From CALBZH01 sp964538515 (GTDB lineage: Bacteria > Desulfobacterota > Syntrophobacteria > Syntrophobacterales > Syntrophobacteraceae): a stretch of 64,000 bases of DNA. A program made the translations under genes and the position numbers. Below, one piece after another: positions 18,310-28,782 of this stretch. The stretch lies in assembly GCA_964538515.1 (NCBI GenBank), contig CAZIEW010000011.1, forward strand, positions 23,095 through 87,094, read 5' to 3'. Every line of letters begins with the position of its first letter. The first letter of the stretch is position 1. Under the pieces are notes generated by a model. It was not told the DNA's origin. It searched no databases and worked only from the letters and a program-made list of their open reading frames with translations.

Positions 18310-21300
18310 ATGACAATCCTGGACACCATCACCGTCTGGCTTGGCCTCATCAAGAGCTTCCTGAACAGTCTCACGGACATTCTGACCAAGTGCTCTTCGT
18401 GCCCCAAGTGGGTGACGGAGCTGTTGGGCGGGCATCCGTTGGCGTGGTGGGCTGTGTTGATCCTGCTTCTGGCCGTGGTGCTGATCGGCTTCGGGCGCAT
18501 CCTGTCGCGCCTGCTGCTGCCCCGATCGCGCCTGCTGCAGCCGGACCGGTTCCTGNNNNNNNNNNNNNNNNNNNNNNNNNNNNNNNNNNNNNNNNNNNNN
18601 NNNNNNNNNNNNNNNNNNNNNNNNNNNNNNNNNNNNNNNNNNNNNNNNNNNNNNNCCGCTTCTCATCTTCGACCAGTTCGATGACTATCAGAGTGTCCAT
18701 CGCAACCGTTTTCGGGAAGGTCGGCAGGCGAGCATTTGGATCACGAAGGGAACGCTCCTCCATGAGAGCGCCTTCTGGCGTGACCTGGCTGGAATGCTTG
18801 AGAGCGAAAGGCTCCACTGCCTTTTCGTCACCCGGACGGACAGTGCTGCGGGGCTCGACACGGTCCGCTTCGCGCAGCCGAAAACCTTCCGCCTGGACCG
18901 GATCAACCGCAACCTGATCGCGCCGCTTCTCGATAACATCACTTTCGCCCAATCAGGGGATCGTCCCGTCGTGTCTCACCCGGAGCGGGGTTGGGAACAG
19001 CTCAAGAAACGGCTGCTCCGCGACCTCGAACGGGATGGGTTCATCCTCCCCGCCCAGCTGAGCGTCGCCCTGCAGGCTCTGCGTCGCCTTCCGGCCCTCA
19101 CCGTCGGGGAATACGAGCGGCGTGGAGGCAGCGAGGGTCTCGAGCGGATTCACATCGAGCGCCATACCACCGAGAGCTCCAGGGATTCGGGGCTTCCGGC
19201 GGATGGGGTCCGGAGACTCCTGCTCAGCCTCGTCGATCCGGTCAGGGGGAAGACCGTCCAGCTTTCGACCTCACAGCTCGTGACCCTGCTGGGGTCAGGG
19301 GATGAGGCTTCCTGGACGGCACTTGCCCAGCCTCTACGAAGGGCGCTCGATCATCTGGAGGAGCGCTCCATCATTCGGCGCCGGCCAGCGGAAGGCGTGG
19401 ACGAAGACGGGTGGCTGCTGCACCACGATTACCTGTGCCGTGGCGTTCTCGCCGCTGATCGGCGTGCGAATCGCTGGCAGTCACTCATCCGGGAGCGGGC
19501 CCGCCAGTACGGCCAAACCTCCGGAGCCCTGCGCCGTTGGAAGGCTCTCCTTTCTCCATGGGAGCAGGTCCGGTTTGCCGCCAAGCGGCTGACGGGCGCG
19601 CTCCGCTACGGGGAGCACCGCTCCTTCGCCATCGTGAGCACGCTCCGGTTTGCTCCGCCGGCCCTGCTTTTCCTGGGGGCCTGGCTGGCCTCCACCCTGG
19701 TGGACGTCCGGCGGGACGGCTACAGGGCGGACCAGATTTTCGCGGGGATCAGCCAGGATGCTCAGGTCCACGAGATGGCGGTCTCATCCGAAAGAGTGCG
19801 CTGGAAAGTGCTTAAGCTCGCCTTCAAAAACGAGGAGAATGCGGGAAAGTCCCTGGATCGAATCCCGATTCTCATCCACGGCTGTCTGCGGCTGGATCCC
19901 ACCGGTGATTTGCGAAAACGTTACTGGCGCCAGATCGTCCGGCCGGCTCTGGCCAGGAGCCCGAGCTCCAAAACGCTGCTCCTTGCGGCCACGGGATGGC
20001 GCGAAGGGCCGGGAGAGAAATCCGACCTCCCGATATTGGTCGAGGGACTCATGAAGGACCTTGAACAAGAGCCGCGACGCGACGACTATTATGATTCGGG
20101 CCGAATCCTGACTGCCCTTGAGGCCATGGCTTCGAATCTGGGCCCAGAGCAGGGCCGAAAGCTCGGTGACTTCTTCCTGAAGGAGTGGGAGAGTAAGAAG
20201 ACCGTGAGCGGTATTGCCCACCTCTCAGAAGGGTTCAAACTCACTGCGGCTTATCTCTCCCCAGACCAGGCCCGACGTGCCGCCGACTTCGTCGTGAGAG
20301 CGGCGGTGGAGGAAGAGTCCCGACTGGGTCACGATTGGATCGACACGATCGCAAGGCTTTCGGTTCATCTGGATCGTCAGACTGTGCTCGACCTGGTTGA
20401 AAAGTTTGTGAACGGCCTGGAAGCCAGAAAGCGGCTCGGGGATCGCAACTGCTACCACGGTTTGAAGCGCCTTCTTGAGCGGGTTGACCCGGAAGACAGA
20501 CGGTCCGTTGCACGGCAGCTCGAGGCTGCCATCGGCCATACGTCGAAAGCAATTCCGCTTGCGGGTCTCATGGAAGCTCTGACGCTCGCCAGCGAGCAGG
20601 CCGACCCGCATCAGCAGAAACGGGCAGTCGAGAAGGCGATCGAGACGATGGAGCACGAGGAGGATGCTGCTGCGCTGGGGGCACTTTCGCTGTCTCTCAG
20701 GGATCATGCGGCGATCATCGACGCGGCGCAGGGACGTCGTGCCGTGGGTGTGATCCTCCAAGCCATGGAAAAGGAGAGAAATACGGAGCGCCTCCTGGAG
20801 CTTGGAGAGGGCTTGAGGGGTTTTTCGGCCTGGCTGGATCAGGGAGAGGCTCTGCGGGCATGCCGGACGCACGTGAAGGAGCTGGAAGCCGGGCTTGGTC
20901 GAAAGGGATCAGCCGGAGATACCGCCGTCAGTGATTGCCTGCAAAGTCTTGCAGCGTTCGCAGCCGGGCTTGAGCAGGCGCAACGGCGCACCGTCTCCGA
21001 AAAGGTGTTTTCCGTACTCGAGCGCTATGAGGATGTGTGGGACTTGTCCTTGCCTGTCAAGACGCTGATGGATCTTGCGCAATACCTCGACAAGGAGGAG
21101 GCACAGGCTCACGTTGCACGTGCTGTTCAGGAAATCGAGGAGGAAACGGATCGGGAGCGGATCTCGTTTTTGTGCGCGATCGCCCGATCCTGCGGAATGG
21201 CGGAGGATCCTGACCAGATTCGGCGAGCGCGCGAGCGGGTGCTCCAGTTGATGGCAGAAGCCGATGGCGCTTTCAGTGTCTTTGTGCTGGCCCCGCTTTT

Positions 21301-21856
21301 CGATGATCTGGAGCTGCGAAAAAGCGAGGAGCTTGCCCGTCAGGGGGCGGACCTTATCATGAAGCGGCTTTCTGTCGAGCGTCACCCCCCCTCCACAATT
21401 CATAGTGCAACGATTGCGAGGCTTGCGAGACTTGCTGATGCCTTGGCGCCGGAGCAGATTCAAAGCATCCTGTCATTGCTGGCAGCGTTTTCCATGAAGG
21501 CAGACGATGCGTGGAGTCTTCTAGGCATTTGGGATGCTGCCGAGCCGCTCTGGCGAAAAGCGCCCGACGAAGACGTCAGGCGATGGGCGGAAGAAGCCGC
21601 CCGCCGGCTCGCAGAAGTAGGCTCGCGCGGCAAGATGAACCCTCCGGACGGCCCCGCAACCGTCGAATTCCTTCGCCACGCACCCGATCAGGCTCTGCTG
21701 AACGTGCTCAAGGAGCCCTTCGTCATCGATTCCATGCGCGAGATCGGACTCAAGGCCTTTGAGCGGAAATACGGGGGGAGCTTTGAGAACAACCTGTGGC
21801 TGTTTGTGGAGTGGGCCACCTGGAATCCGAGGACCCGCAACCTCGATTTTCGATGA
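18310..21856 (+). CDS. Membrane-anchored STAND-type NTPase with C-terminal helical repeats, copy 1 (interrupted by assembly gap)
   Basis: The gene starts at M-T-I-L-D (GGAG seven bases upstream). It has a transmembrane segment around residues 44-65 and runs into the N gap right after L-L-Q-P-D-R-F. After the gap the frame resumes at P-L-L-I-F-D-Q-F-D-D-Y, the Walker B region of the downstream paralogue. The P-loop is hidden by the gap. By alignment the full protein would be about 1266 residues. A further transmembrane segment (L-R-F-A-P-P-A-L-L-F-L-G-A-W-L) precedes a long array of helical repeats. The conserved C-terminal cap has F-V-E-W-A-T and T-R-N-L-D-F. The architecture resembles NTPase-TM-repeat STAND proteins; function is unknown. 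Confidence 0.75.
18556..18655. other. Assembly gap (100 N) inside STAND copy 1
   Basis: Exactly 100 N, the usual placeholder for a gap of unknown size. The coding frame before the gap and the frame after it differ if the gap is taken as 100 nt, so the true length is not 100. Alignment with the paralogue at 21954 predicts about 118 missing codons (about 354 nt) containing Walker A. Confidence 0.95.
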
Positions 21857-21953
21857 GCCCCGCTCGAATACAGACGGCCCAGTGCCTCCCGCAGGATTTT
21901 GATAGGGGCTTGGAACACCCTCTCGTTTTGCTTCGCGGCAAGGGATGGCAGCC

Positions 21954-24900
21954 ATGGAAAAAGGTCTTGCTCCGGCTGATAGGATAAAGGCGCTCATCGG
22001 GTTTGTCATCTCAGTCCTCAACCTGATCGCAGCGGTCTTTACCTTCCTGGATAAGCTCCCCGCTTTCATCCCAAAGCCGGTTTGGCTGGGAGCCTTCCTT
22101 TTTCTTCTGTTCGTCGGGCTGTGGATGCTCTGCAAAGCCCTGATGGCTCCTGGATCGCGCCTGCTGCAGCCCGATCGGTTTGTGATTCGACCGGATGAAA
22201 GGCGGCACCTCAAGGGCCGAGAGGAGGAGATTCACGAACTGTCGGATCTCTGTGAACGGCAACCCCTGGTCTTCCTGGAAGGGGAGTCGGGAGCGGGCAA
22301 GACCGCTCTGGTCCGGGCTGGGCTCATTGACGAATGCCGCCTTCGTGCACGTTTGCACCCCGTCTATATCGATCTCTCGGGAGCCGACTGGGAGGCACGG
22401 CTTCCCGCTCTGCTTTGCGGCGAGCTCTGGCGGTCGTTGTCTGAAAACGACCGTAGCATGCTTGGTCTGGCGTGCCCTCTGCCGTCAACGGCTCTCTTTG
22501 CGCTTCTCGGTCAGATCGGTTCGCGGCTTGGCCGCATCCCACTCCTCATTTTTGACCAGCTGGATGACTACCAAAGCTCCTTCCGCAGCCGCTTCCGGGA
22601 AGGGGATCAGGGCTCCACCTGGATCAACGCGGATAAGCTCAGGGCGATCAACCCGTTCTGGGGCGAAATTTCCCGGCTTCTTCACGGAGGCTCTCTGCAC
22701 TGCCTCTTCATCAGTCGAACCGACAACGCGGCCGGGTTCGACGCGGTTCGCTTCGTGCAAGCCCGGACCTACCGGCTGCCCCGTGTGAGCGAGAGCCTCA
22801 TCGCGCCTCTCCTGGATGAGGTCACCGTCCCGGAATCGGAAGACCGACCGGTTGTGGCCCACCCCGCCAGGGGCTGGCAGACGCTCAAAGGTCGTCTCCT
22901 CGCCGATCTCACCGAAGACGATGCCGTTCTCCCTGTGCGGCTGAGTGTAGCCCTTCAGGCGCTGCGCCGCCTGGCTTCACTCACAGTGCGCGAGTACGAG
23001 CGTCAGAGTGGGGCTGTCGGGCTTGAGCGGTTCTACATCGAGCAGAATCTGATCGAGACGGCTCGCCTCACAGGCATTACAGCAGCGCAGGGCAGAACGA
23101 TCCTCCTGAGCCTGGTTGATCCTCTCCGGGGCAAGACGCTTCCGCGTCAGACCTCCGAGATAGAGGCATGGCTCGACGGTGGCGGCACCCACGAAAACAG
23201 GCTGGGACGGCGTCAACTGCTGATGGCATTGGAGCAGCTCGAGGGCAAAGGCATCGTTCGGCGTCGGCCGTCCGGGGACGGAGGTGACGATATTTGGCTG
23301 CTTCACCATGATTTCCTGTGTCGCGGTGTGATCGAGGCCGATCGTCTTGCCAACCGCTCGCGATGGTTCCTCAGGGAGGCCGCCAACCGGTGGACGGATG
23401 CGCGAGGCCCCTTGCAGCGGTGGAAGGCGCTGCTTTCGCCGTGGCAGCAGGTTTGGCTGGCGTTTGGGCGGCTTTCAGGCAGGACGCGCTACGGTTCGGA
23501 CAAGCGAATTGCACTGCTGAGCACCTTGCGATTCATTCCGTATGCGCTGCTGCTCCTGGCGGTCTGGGGAGCGTCACTGGAAGTCCGCAGGCACGAAGTC
23601 GAGCAGGAAGCGAGACGGATCTTCTCGGTCTTCGAGGGTGGGGCCACCGAGAGTGGTGAGACCGAACAGGCCAAGGCCATGATGGCGGCACCGGAGCAGG
23701 TGCGTTGGAAGGTGGTGGAGCTTTCCTTTTCCGACGAGAGGCACTCGGAACGGGGGCTTCGGCTTCTTTCGATGATGCTGCGCCTGTGCTTGGGACTCGA
23801 CCCCACGGGAAAGCTTCGCAAGCGGCTCTGGGGCCAAATCATCCGCCCGGCTCTGAGAAGGGACCCGGGCCTCCACGTGGTGTATCTGGCGCTTCATGCG
23901 TGGGAGGAGGCTCCGGGGGATACGGGAGATGCCGAGGCCTTGGCGCGGACTCTGGGGGAGGCTGTTGCGCGGAAGGCCGAAACCTTTTCCAGCCTGGAGC
24001 TGCTCTCCAGGGGCTTTCCGCCGCTGGCGCCTCACCTGGATGAAGCCGCTGCCCAGTCCCTGGGGGATCATCTCCTGAAGGTCACGCCACGGAAACAGGA
24101 GAAAACCAACCTGGAAGCGCTTGCCAAGGCCATGACGCTGCTCAAGCCCAAGCTCAGGGACGACCAGGCGCACGCCTTCGCCTCTCGTCTGCTGGCCACG
24201 GAAATGTTTGGCTCGGCTGTCGATTTCCGCTCCTGCATGGATTCCGGGGAGGTTGACCTGTTGGTCGAGGGCTTGGCGGGAGCCATCACCTCGTCGGGTC
24301 AAACGTATATGCCCGGAATGTTTTTTAGAAGACGCAATCGCGATACCCAGAGGGAATCGATCAACGAGTGGGGTGCTGAACTGACCGCCAGAGTTGCGCA
24401 GAGGATCGCCGAAGCAATCGCCAACGAGACTCAACCCGACCGATTGGCAGGATTGACACGGGGCTTCGCCCTCGTCGCGCATGCGGCCCAGCCGAATGTT
24501 CGGCAGGCCATCGTCGGAAGGGTGCTGGATGCTCTGCTCCGGGAGAATAACCTCACTCGGAGCGCAGCCCTCGCTTCCTCTCTTGCCGGCCTGGCTTCGG
24601 AACTGAGCCCGGAGCAGGCTCGAAAGGTCTTGGGAATACTGATCCAGGCCATGGCCAAGGAACACGACTGGATGAAAATGGGGGCTCTGGCCTGGGGACT
24701 TGGAGCTTTCAAGGACGGTATCGATCCCGAGGACGCTCGTCGCGCCTCATTCACGATCATGGAGGCGATCAAGTCGGGCAGAGTGGCACTCTCAATTGTC
24801 ACGAGCGATCTCCTGTTTATTCTCATCACCTTGTCTCCTCGAGTCGGCCAGGAAGCCCTTGCAACGCTTTCCGACGACATGATCGGATTCATCCTCCAGA

Positions 24901-25817
24901 GCGAGGATCATAAAATACCCGGATGGCAGGACTGCGTGAAGGAGTGGGCCGCTCTGGTCGGGCCGCAAGTTGTGGGGGCGAGCGCCAGGAAGCTCCTTGA
25001 GGCCATTGACCGGGAAAAGGACGAATCCCGCAAGGCGCTTGCGTGCCGCGTTTTGGCGGTGCTGGGGAGATCAATGGACGGTGATCTTCTGGCGGCCGTA
25101 AATGAGAGATTTGCCCGCGCCATCAGCGAGGAAACGAAGGGTCCCCGGTTGAGCTGGCTCGCCGGGTGCCTTGTGGATCTGAAGGAGCGCATGGATAAAG
25201 AGCTCCTTCACAGGAGCGCCCTGAAGCTCATCGAGGCCCTTTCCAAGGAGAAGGTTAGGGGCACGAGAATCGGAATGGCCAATCAACTGCTGAGCCTGGT
25301 CGATCGTCTCGATCCCGAGGACGCACGAAACGCCACCGAAATGGTTAGCGGGCTCATTACGGGAAGCACCGGCAGACGCGAATACGGTTTCGAGGAGCTG
25401 CTCAGTCGATTGAGGATCCCGGAAGGCCTGTTTTCCAAAGAAAAAACTAAGACGATGGCCGGCAACATCGCCAGGTGGCTCGGCGCTGCCGTTTCGGAAG
25501 AGACCCTTTCATTCTTTGCTCTGGATCAATACGGGATCACTCAAGACGAGGCCCGACGCAATGTAGCCGGTCTGCTGGTCCAGGCTCCGGATCAGACGCT
25601 GCTCGACCTTCTGAAGCGTCCCTTTGCGATCTACGATGTGCGCGAAATCGTGCTCAAGGCATGGGAGCTCAAATATGACGGGAAGTCGCTCGGGAATGAC
25701 CTCTGGCGATTCGTGGAGTGGGCCACTGAGGATTCACGGACTCGCAACCTGGACTTTTCCTCGCCTCCCGCGACCCCGGCCGTTGTGGCGGCTTCTCGGG
25801 GTGCTGCAGGAAAATAG
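21954..25817 (+). CDS. Membrane-anchored STAND-type NTPase with C-terminal helical repeats, copy 2 (intact)
   Basis: 1287 residues. Two transmembrane helices lie at about 15-34 and 43-63, then a STAND/AAA-like module begins: L-K-G-R-E-E-E-I-H-E-L, Walker A G-E-S-G-A-G-K-T at 110-117 and Walker B P-L-L-I-F-D-Q-L-D-D-Y near 196-206. A winged-helix-like part contains W-L-L-H-H-D-F-L-C-R-G. A third transmembrane segment sits near 516-540. It is followed by roughly 39-residue two-helix repeats (pattern L-A-x-x-L-x-P-E-x-A-R-x-x-x-x-I-x-x-A-M) and the F-V-E-W-A-T cap shared with copy 1. The predicted topology puts the NTPase in the cytoplasm and the repeats outside. ATG 21954 was chosen because AAGGG lies 9 nt upstream; ATG 21945 is in frame. 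Confidence 0.82.
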   Translation: MEKGLAPADRIKALIGFVISVLNLIAAVFTFLDKLPAFIPKPVWLGAFLFLLFVGLWMLCKALMAPGSRLLQPDRFVIRPDERRHLKGREEEIHELSDLCERQPLVFLEGESGAGKTALVRAGLIDECRLRARLHPVYIDLSGADWEARLPALLCGELWRSLSENDRSMLGLACPLPSTALFALLGQIGSRLGRIPLLIFDQLDDYQSSFRSRFREGDQGSTWINADKLRAINPFWGEISRLLHGGSLHCLFISRTDNAAGFDAVRFVQARTYRLPRVSESLIAPLLDEVTVPESEDRPVVAHPARGWQTLKGRLLADLTEDDAVLPVRLSVALQALRRLASLTVREYERQSGAVGLERFYIEQNLIETARLTGITAAQGRTILLSLVDPLRGKTLPRQTSEIEAWLDGGGTHENRLGRRQLLMALEQLEGKGIVRRRPSGDGGDDIWLLHHDFLCRGVIEADRLANRSRWFLREAANRWTDARGPLQRWKALLSPWQQVWLAFGRLSGRTRYGSDKRIALLSTLRFIPYALLLLAVWGASLEVRRHEVEQEARRIFSVFEGGATESGETEQAKAMMAAPEQVRWKVVELSFSDERHSERGLRLLSMMLRLCLGLDPTGKLRKRLWGQIIRPALRRDPGLHVVYLALHAWEEAPGDTGDAEALARTLGEAVARKAETFSSLELLSRGFPPLAPHLDEAAAQSLGDHLLKVTPRKQEKTNLEALAKAMTLLKPKLRDDQAHAFASRLLATEMFGSAVDFRSCMDSGEVDLLVEGLAGAITSSGQTYMPGMFFRRRNRDTQRESINEWGAELTARVAQRIAEAIANETQPDRLAGLTRGFALVAHAAQPNVRQAIVGRVLDALLRENNLTRSAALASSLAGLASELSPEQARKVLGILIQAMAKEHDWMKMGALAWGLGAFKDGIDPEDARRASFTIMEAIKSGRVALSIVTSDLLFILITLSPRVGQEALATLSDDMIGFILQSEDHKIPGWQDCVKEWAALVGPQVVGASARKLLEAIDREKDESRKALACRVLAVLGRSMDGDLLAAVNERFARAISEETKGPRLSWLAGCLVDLKERMDKELLHRSALKLIEALSKEKVRGTRIGMANQLLSLVDRLDPEDARNATEMVSGLITGSTGRREYGFEELLSRLRIPEGLFSKEKTKTMAGNIARWLGAAVSEETLSFFALDQYGITQDEARRNVAGLLVQAPDQTLLDLLKRPFAIYDVREIVLKAWELKYDGKSLGNDLWRFVEWATEDSRTRNLDFSSPPATPAVVAASRGAAGK

Positions 25818-25896
25818 CGCGGACCACTGATTGTCCTGGAGGACAGGTCCCCTGTTGACTTAGGGCGGGCTCCACCGAGGTGCCGCCTGGAAAGCA

Positions 25897-27723
25897 TCAG
25901 GGCCTTCCCTTCCGCAGCGCGTCTTCCATCTTCTCTTTCTGCCCCAGAAAATACTCCCGTTTCTCCGGATTCTTCTCGAGGGCCTGCTCGATGGCGTGGA
26001 GGGCTTCTTCGTAGCGTCCATTGACGTAATAGGCTTCTGCCAACGTGTCGAGAATATAGGGCTCGGGGGACTTCTGCGCTGCTTCTTTCGCGAGCTTCAA
26101 GGCAGCTTCCGGTTGGAAGTAGGGAGGTGGGGCGGTTGCGTAAAACCAGGCGAGATTGTTCAGAATCACCGGATCGTCCGGCAGACCTTCAGATGCCTTG
26201 ACCAGCCAGCGCTCCGCTTCGCGGTGGCGACCCAGCTCGAGCAAGGCCCCCCCAAGCGCTGAGGCGAGGTGAGGGTCGTCCGGAGCGAATTGCATCAGAA
26301 TTTCCGCGCGCTTGATGTCGATCTGCTTGTACCAGCTCTGGACGAGATCCGACCGCTTCAGTTGCCAGCCCCCCCAGATCAGAAGGGCAAGACAGCACGC
26401 GACCACCGTGGCGGCTCCATAGAGCTTTTGGTTGTGCCGACGGGCCAGGAATGGTCGTTCGTGGCACTGGAGGAGGAACGTCACGCGCTCGCGAATGCTG
26501 AAGTGATGCCAGTTGGGCAGGTCGTGGGTTTGACCGCTCATCACGGCGATCTTTTCGAGGGAGCTGATGAGCGTGAAGGGATGTCCGATGAGCTTCAAGG
26601 CATAGAGGTCGGCCTGGCGCTCGCAGTTTCGAAGAAAGAAGCCGAAGACAAACCGGAAGTAGAGCAGGAAGACCAGAAGCACCGGGAGGCTGTAGGCCAG
26701 GGAAAACAAGCTGAGGTGACTGGAATCGCCGGCAAAGGCCCAGCGAAGGAAGAACTCCTGGTGTAGAAGAAAGGCGAGCAGCAAGTCGCCGTAAGCGAAG
26801 GTGAGCGCGGCGTAGCCCAGGAAGAAGAGAAGAAAGAAGGGGAGATGCAGTCTGCGCGCATGCCCCATCTCATGGGCCATCACGGCTTTGAGCTCGTCGC
26901 CGTTCAGCAGTGCCAAAAGGCCCTGTGTGATCAGGATGTAACGCAGCGGAGGAGCCACGCCGACGATCCCGGCTGTGAGCGTCTCGCCTCCGAAAAGGGG
27001 CCAAATCTTGAAATCGCCGAGTGAAAAGCGCTGCTCGGCACAGAACTGTTCCAGCTCGGCTCGAATCGCGCCGGGCGGGAGCGATTCGCATCGCCACAGG
27101 CGTACCATAATCCACGGAGCCACCAGGATGAAAAGGGCCAAGCTCAGCGCAAAGGACAAATACTGGCCCAGCACCGATTTCAGGAAGGCGACGTGGTCCA
27201 GGTGATCGATCAGGTCCGAAATGAGAGAAATGAGCACCCAGGGCACCAGAAAGGCCCCGTTGAAGGACAGGTGGCCTCGAATAAATGCCGAGCGACTCAT
27301 TCTGGACTGATGAATAACCCGATACAAGGGGTGCCCAAAGGTCCAGCAGAGGATCTGATGGAGGACGTAGAGGAGAAGGCCCGTTGCTCCCGGGAGGGTT
27401 AGGGATTGGGTGAAGCCGGGGATTGCGCCCAGGTAGAACTTGATGTTCAGAACGAAGACGTCGAGGCCCAGAATCCCGAGGGCAAGGAGCGACAACTGCA
27501 TCTGCAGGCGGTGATAGCGCCTCGTGACGAGGGACAAGGACACCCCATCGGCAACCGCCTGACCGAGTCGCCGATGGGTGAGGAAAGCGATCAGGCCGTA
27601 GGCGAGAAGAAGGGCAGCCCACAGGGCGAGTGTCGTTAACGGCTCGAACGTTGCCTTGGGGCCGGGTTGCTGCAGGGTGAAGATGAGCAGGGCGGCCAAA
27701 TAGCTGAGAAGCTGACTATACAT
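25897..27723 (-). CDS. M48 family integral membrane metalloprotease with C-terminal TPRs
   Basis: 608 residues. Several hydrophobic helices fill the N-terminal half. The zinc protease signature H-E-M-G-H lies near residue 284 (V-M-A-H-E-M-G-H-A-R-R), with a later conserved E-R-Q-A-D downstream that would supply the third ligand. The C-terminal part (from about residue 470) shows TPR-like helices such as A-L-L-E-L-G-R-H-R-E-A-E-R-W-L and L-A-E-A-Y-Y-V-N-G-R-Y-E-E-A-L. This suggests an HtpX/Ste24-like membrane quality-control protease that docks partners through its TPRs. It lies 45 nt after kdsD, so cotranscription is likely. Confidence 0.85.
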   Translation of the reverse strand: MYSQLLSYLAALLIFTLQQPGPKATFEPLTTLALWAALLLAYGLIAFLTHRRLGQAVADGVSLSLVTRRYHRLQMQLSLLALGILGLDVFVLNIKFYLGAIPGFTQSLTLPGATGLLLYVLHQILCWTFGHPLYRVIHQSRMSRSAFIRGHLSFNGAFLVPWVLISLISDLIDHLDHVAFLKSVLGQYLSFALSLALFILVAPWIMVRLWRCESLPPGAIRAELEQFCAEQRFSLGDFKIWPLFGGETLTAGIVGVAPPLRYILITQGLLALLNGDELKAVMAHEMGHARRLHLPFFLLFFLGYAALTFAYGDLLLAFLLHQEFFLRWAFAGDSSHLSLFSLAYSLPVLLVFLLYFRFVFGFFLRNCERQADLYALKLIGHPFTLISSLEKIAVMSGQTHDLPNWHHFSIRERVTFLLQCHERPFLARRHNQKLYGAATVVACCLALLIWGGWQLKRSDLVQSWYKQIDIKRAEILMQFAPDDPHLASALGGALLELGRHREAERWLVKASEGLPDDPVILNNLAWFYATAPPPYFQPEAALKLAKEAAQKSPEPYILDTLAEAYYVNGRYEEALHAIEQALEKNPEKREYFLGQKEKMEDALRKGRP

Positions 27724-27768
27724 GGGCGGATGCGTCGTCGGTGGAAAGGTGGAATAGGACCAACGGGG

Positions 27769-28782
27769 CTACCGGGTGAACCGGATCTTGCCCTTTCCCA
27801 GCAGGTCGTGGAGGTGAAGGATCCCGACCAGGCCCCCCGATGCGTTGCTGACGGGCAAGACCGTGATTTGGTGGCGCTCCATGACCTCCAACGCCTCCGC
27901 CACCGAAAGATCGGAGCTGATGGAGCGAGGGCGCGGCGTCATGACTTCCCTGACCTGCTTGCTGCCGAGATCGAGGTGCTTATTCAGAGCGCGTCTCAGA
28001 TCCCCATCCGTGAAAATGCCTTGAACGGAGCCGTCCTCCCCGAGCACGAGCGTGGCCCCCATCCCTTTGCGGCTCATTTCCTCCAGCGCCTCGGGTACAA
28101 GGGTCTCCAGGCGGACACGCGGGATGTCAGTGCCCTGCTTCATGACCTCGAAGAGGGGAACCTGGAGGCGCTCTCCGAGCTGGCCGCCAGGATGATACCG
28201 CTTAAAATCCCCGGCCTGAAAGTCGCGCAGCTTGAGGAGGGCCACGGCGAGAGCATCGCCCATGGCCAGCATGGCCGTGGTGCTGGCTGTGGGAGCGAGG
28301 CCCAGGGGACACGCCTCCTTCGGAACGCCCGTGTAAATCGCAAGGTCGCTGTTTTGGGCGAGCGAGGATGAAAGATTTCCGGTCAGCGCAATGATCTTCG
28401 TTCCCAGGGATCTCAGACTGGGAAGGATGATGTTGAGCTCGTCCGTTTCGCCGCTGTTGGAAAGGGCCAGTATGATATCTTCCGCCCGCGCCATCCCGAG
28501 GTCCCCGTGCATGGCCTCGACCGGGTGCAGGAAGAACGAGGGCGTCCCGGTGCTGCTCAGGGTCGCGACAATCTTGCGCCCAACGATCCCGGACTTGCCG
28601 ATGCCCGTTACGATGACCCGCCCCGCCGATTCGTAGATCCATCTCACGGTCGTGGCAAACGGATCCCCCACGTGATTGACCAAGTGCAGAAGGCCCTCGG
28701 CTTCGGTGTGAAGGACGTCCTGAGCGATGGCAATGATTTCAGACCGGCTGTATCGTGGCTTCAGGGATGCTTCCACAGTCAT
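27769..28782 (-). CDS. kdsD: Arabinose-5-phosphate isomerase (KdsD/KpsF type)
   Basis: A 337-residue isomerase turning ribulose-5-phosphate into arabinose-5-phosphate for KDO synthesis. An N-terminal SIS domain has G-I-G-K-S-G-I-V-G-R-K and H-P-V-E-A-M-H-G-D-L-G. Two C-terminal CBS domains follow (G-I-F-T-D-G-D-L-R-R, and T-V-L-P-V-S near the end). Its start overlaps the purF stop (ATGA). kdsB, another KDO gene, lies upstream at 34.9 kb on the same strand, consistent with a Gram-negative envelope with lipopolysaccharide. Confidence 0.93.
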   Translation of the reverse strand: MTVEASLKPRYSRSEIIAIAQDVLHTEAEGLLHLVNHVGDPFATTVRWIYESAGRVIVTGIGKSGIVGRKIVATLSSTGTPSFFLHPVEAMHGDLGMARAEDIILALSNSGETDELNIILPSLRSLGTKIIALTGNLSSSLAQNSDLAIYTGVPKEACPLGLAPTASTTAMLAMGDALAVALLKLRDFQAGDFKRYHPGGQLGERLQVPLFEVMKQGTDIPRVRLETLVPEALEEMSRKGMGATLVLGEDGSVQGIFTDGDLRRALNKHLDLGSKQVREVMTPRPRSISSDLSVAEALEVMERHQITVLPVSNASGGLVGILHLHDLLGKGKIRFTR

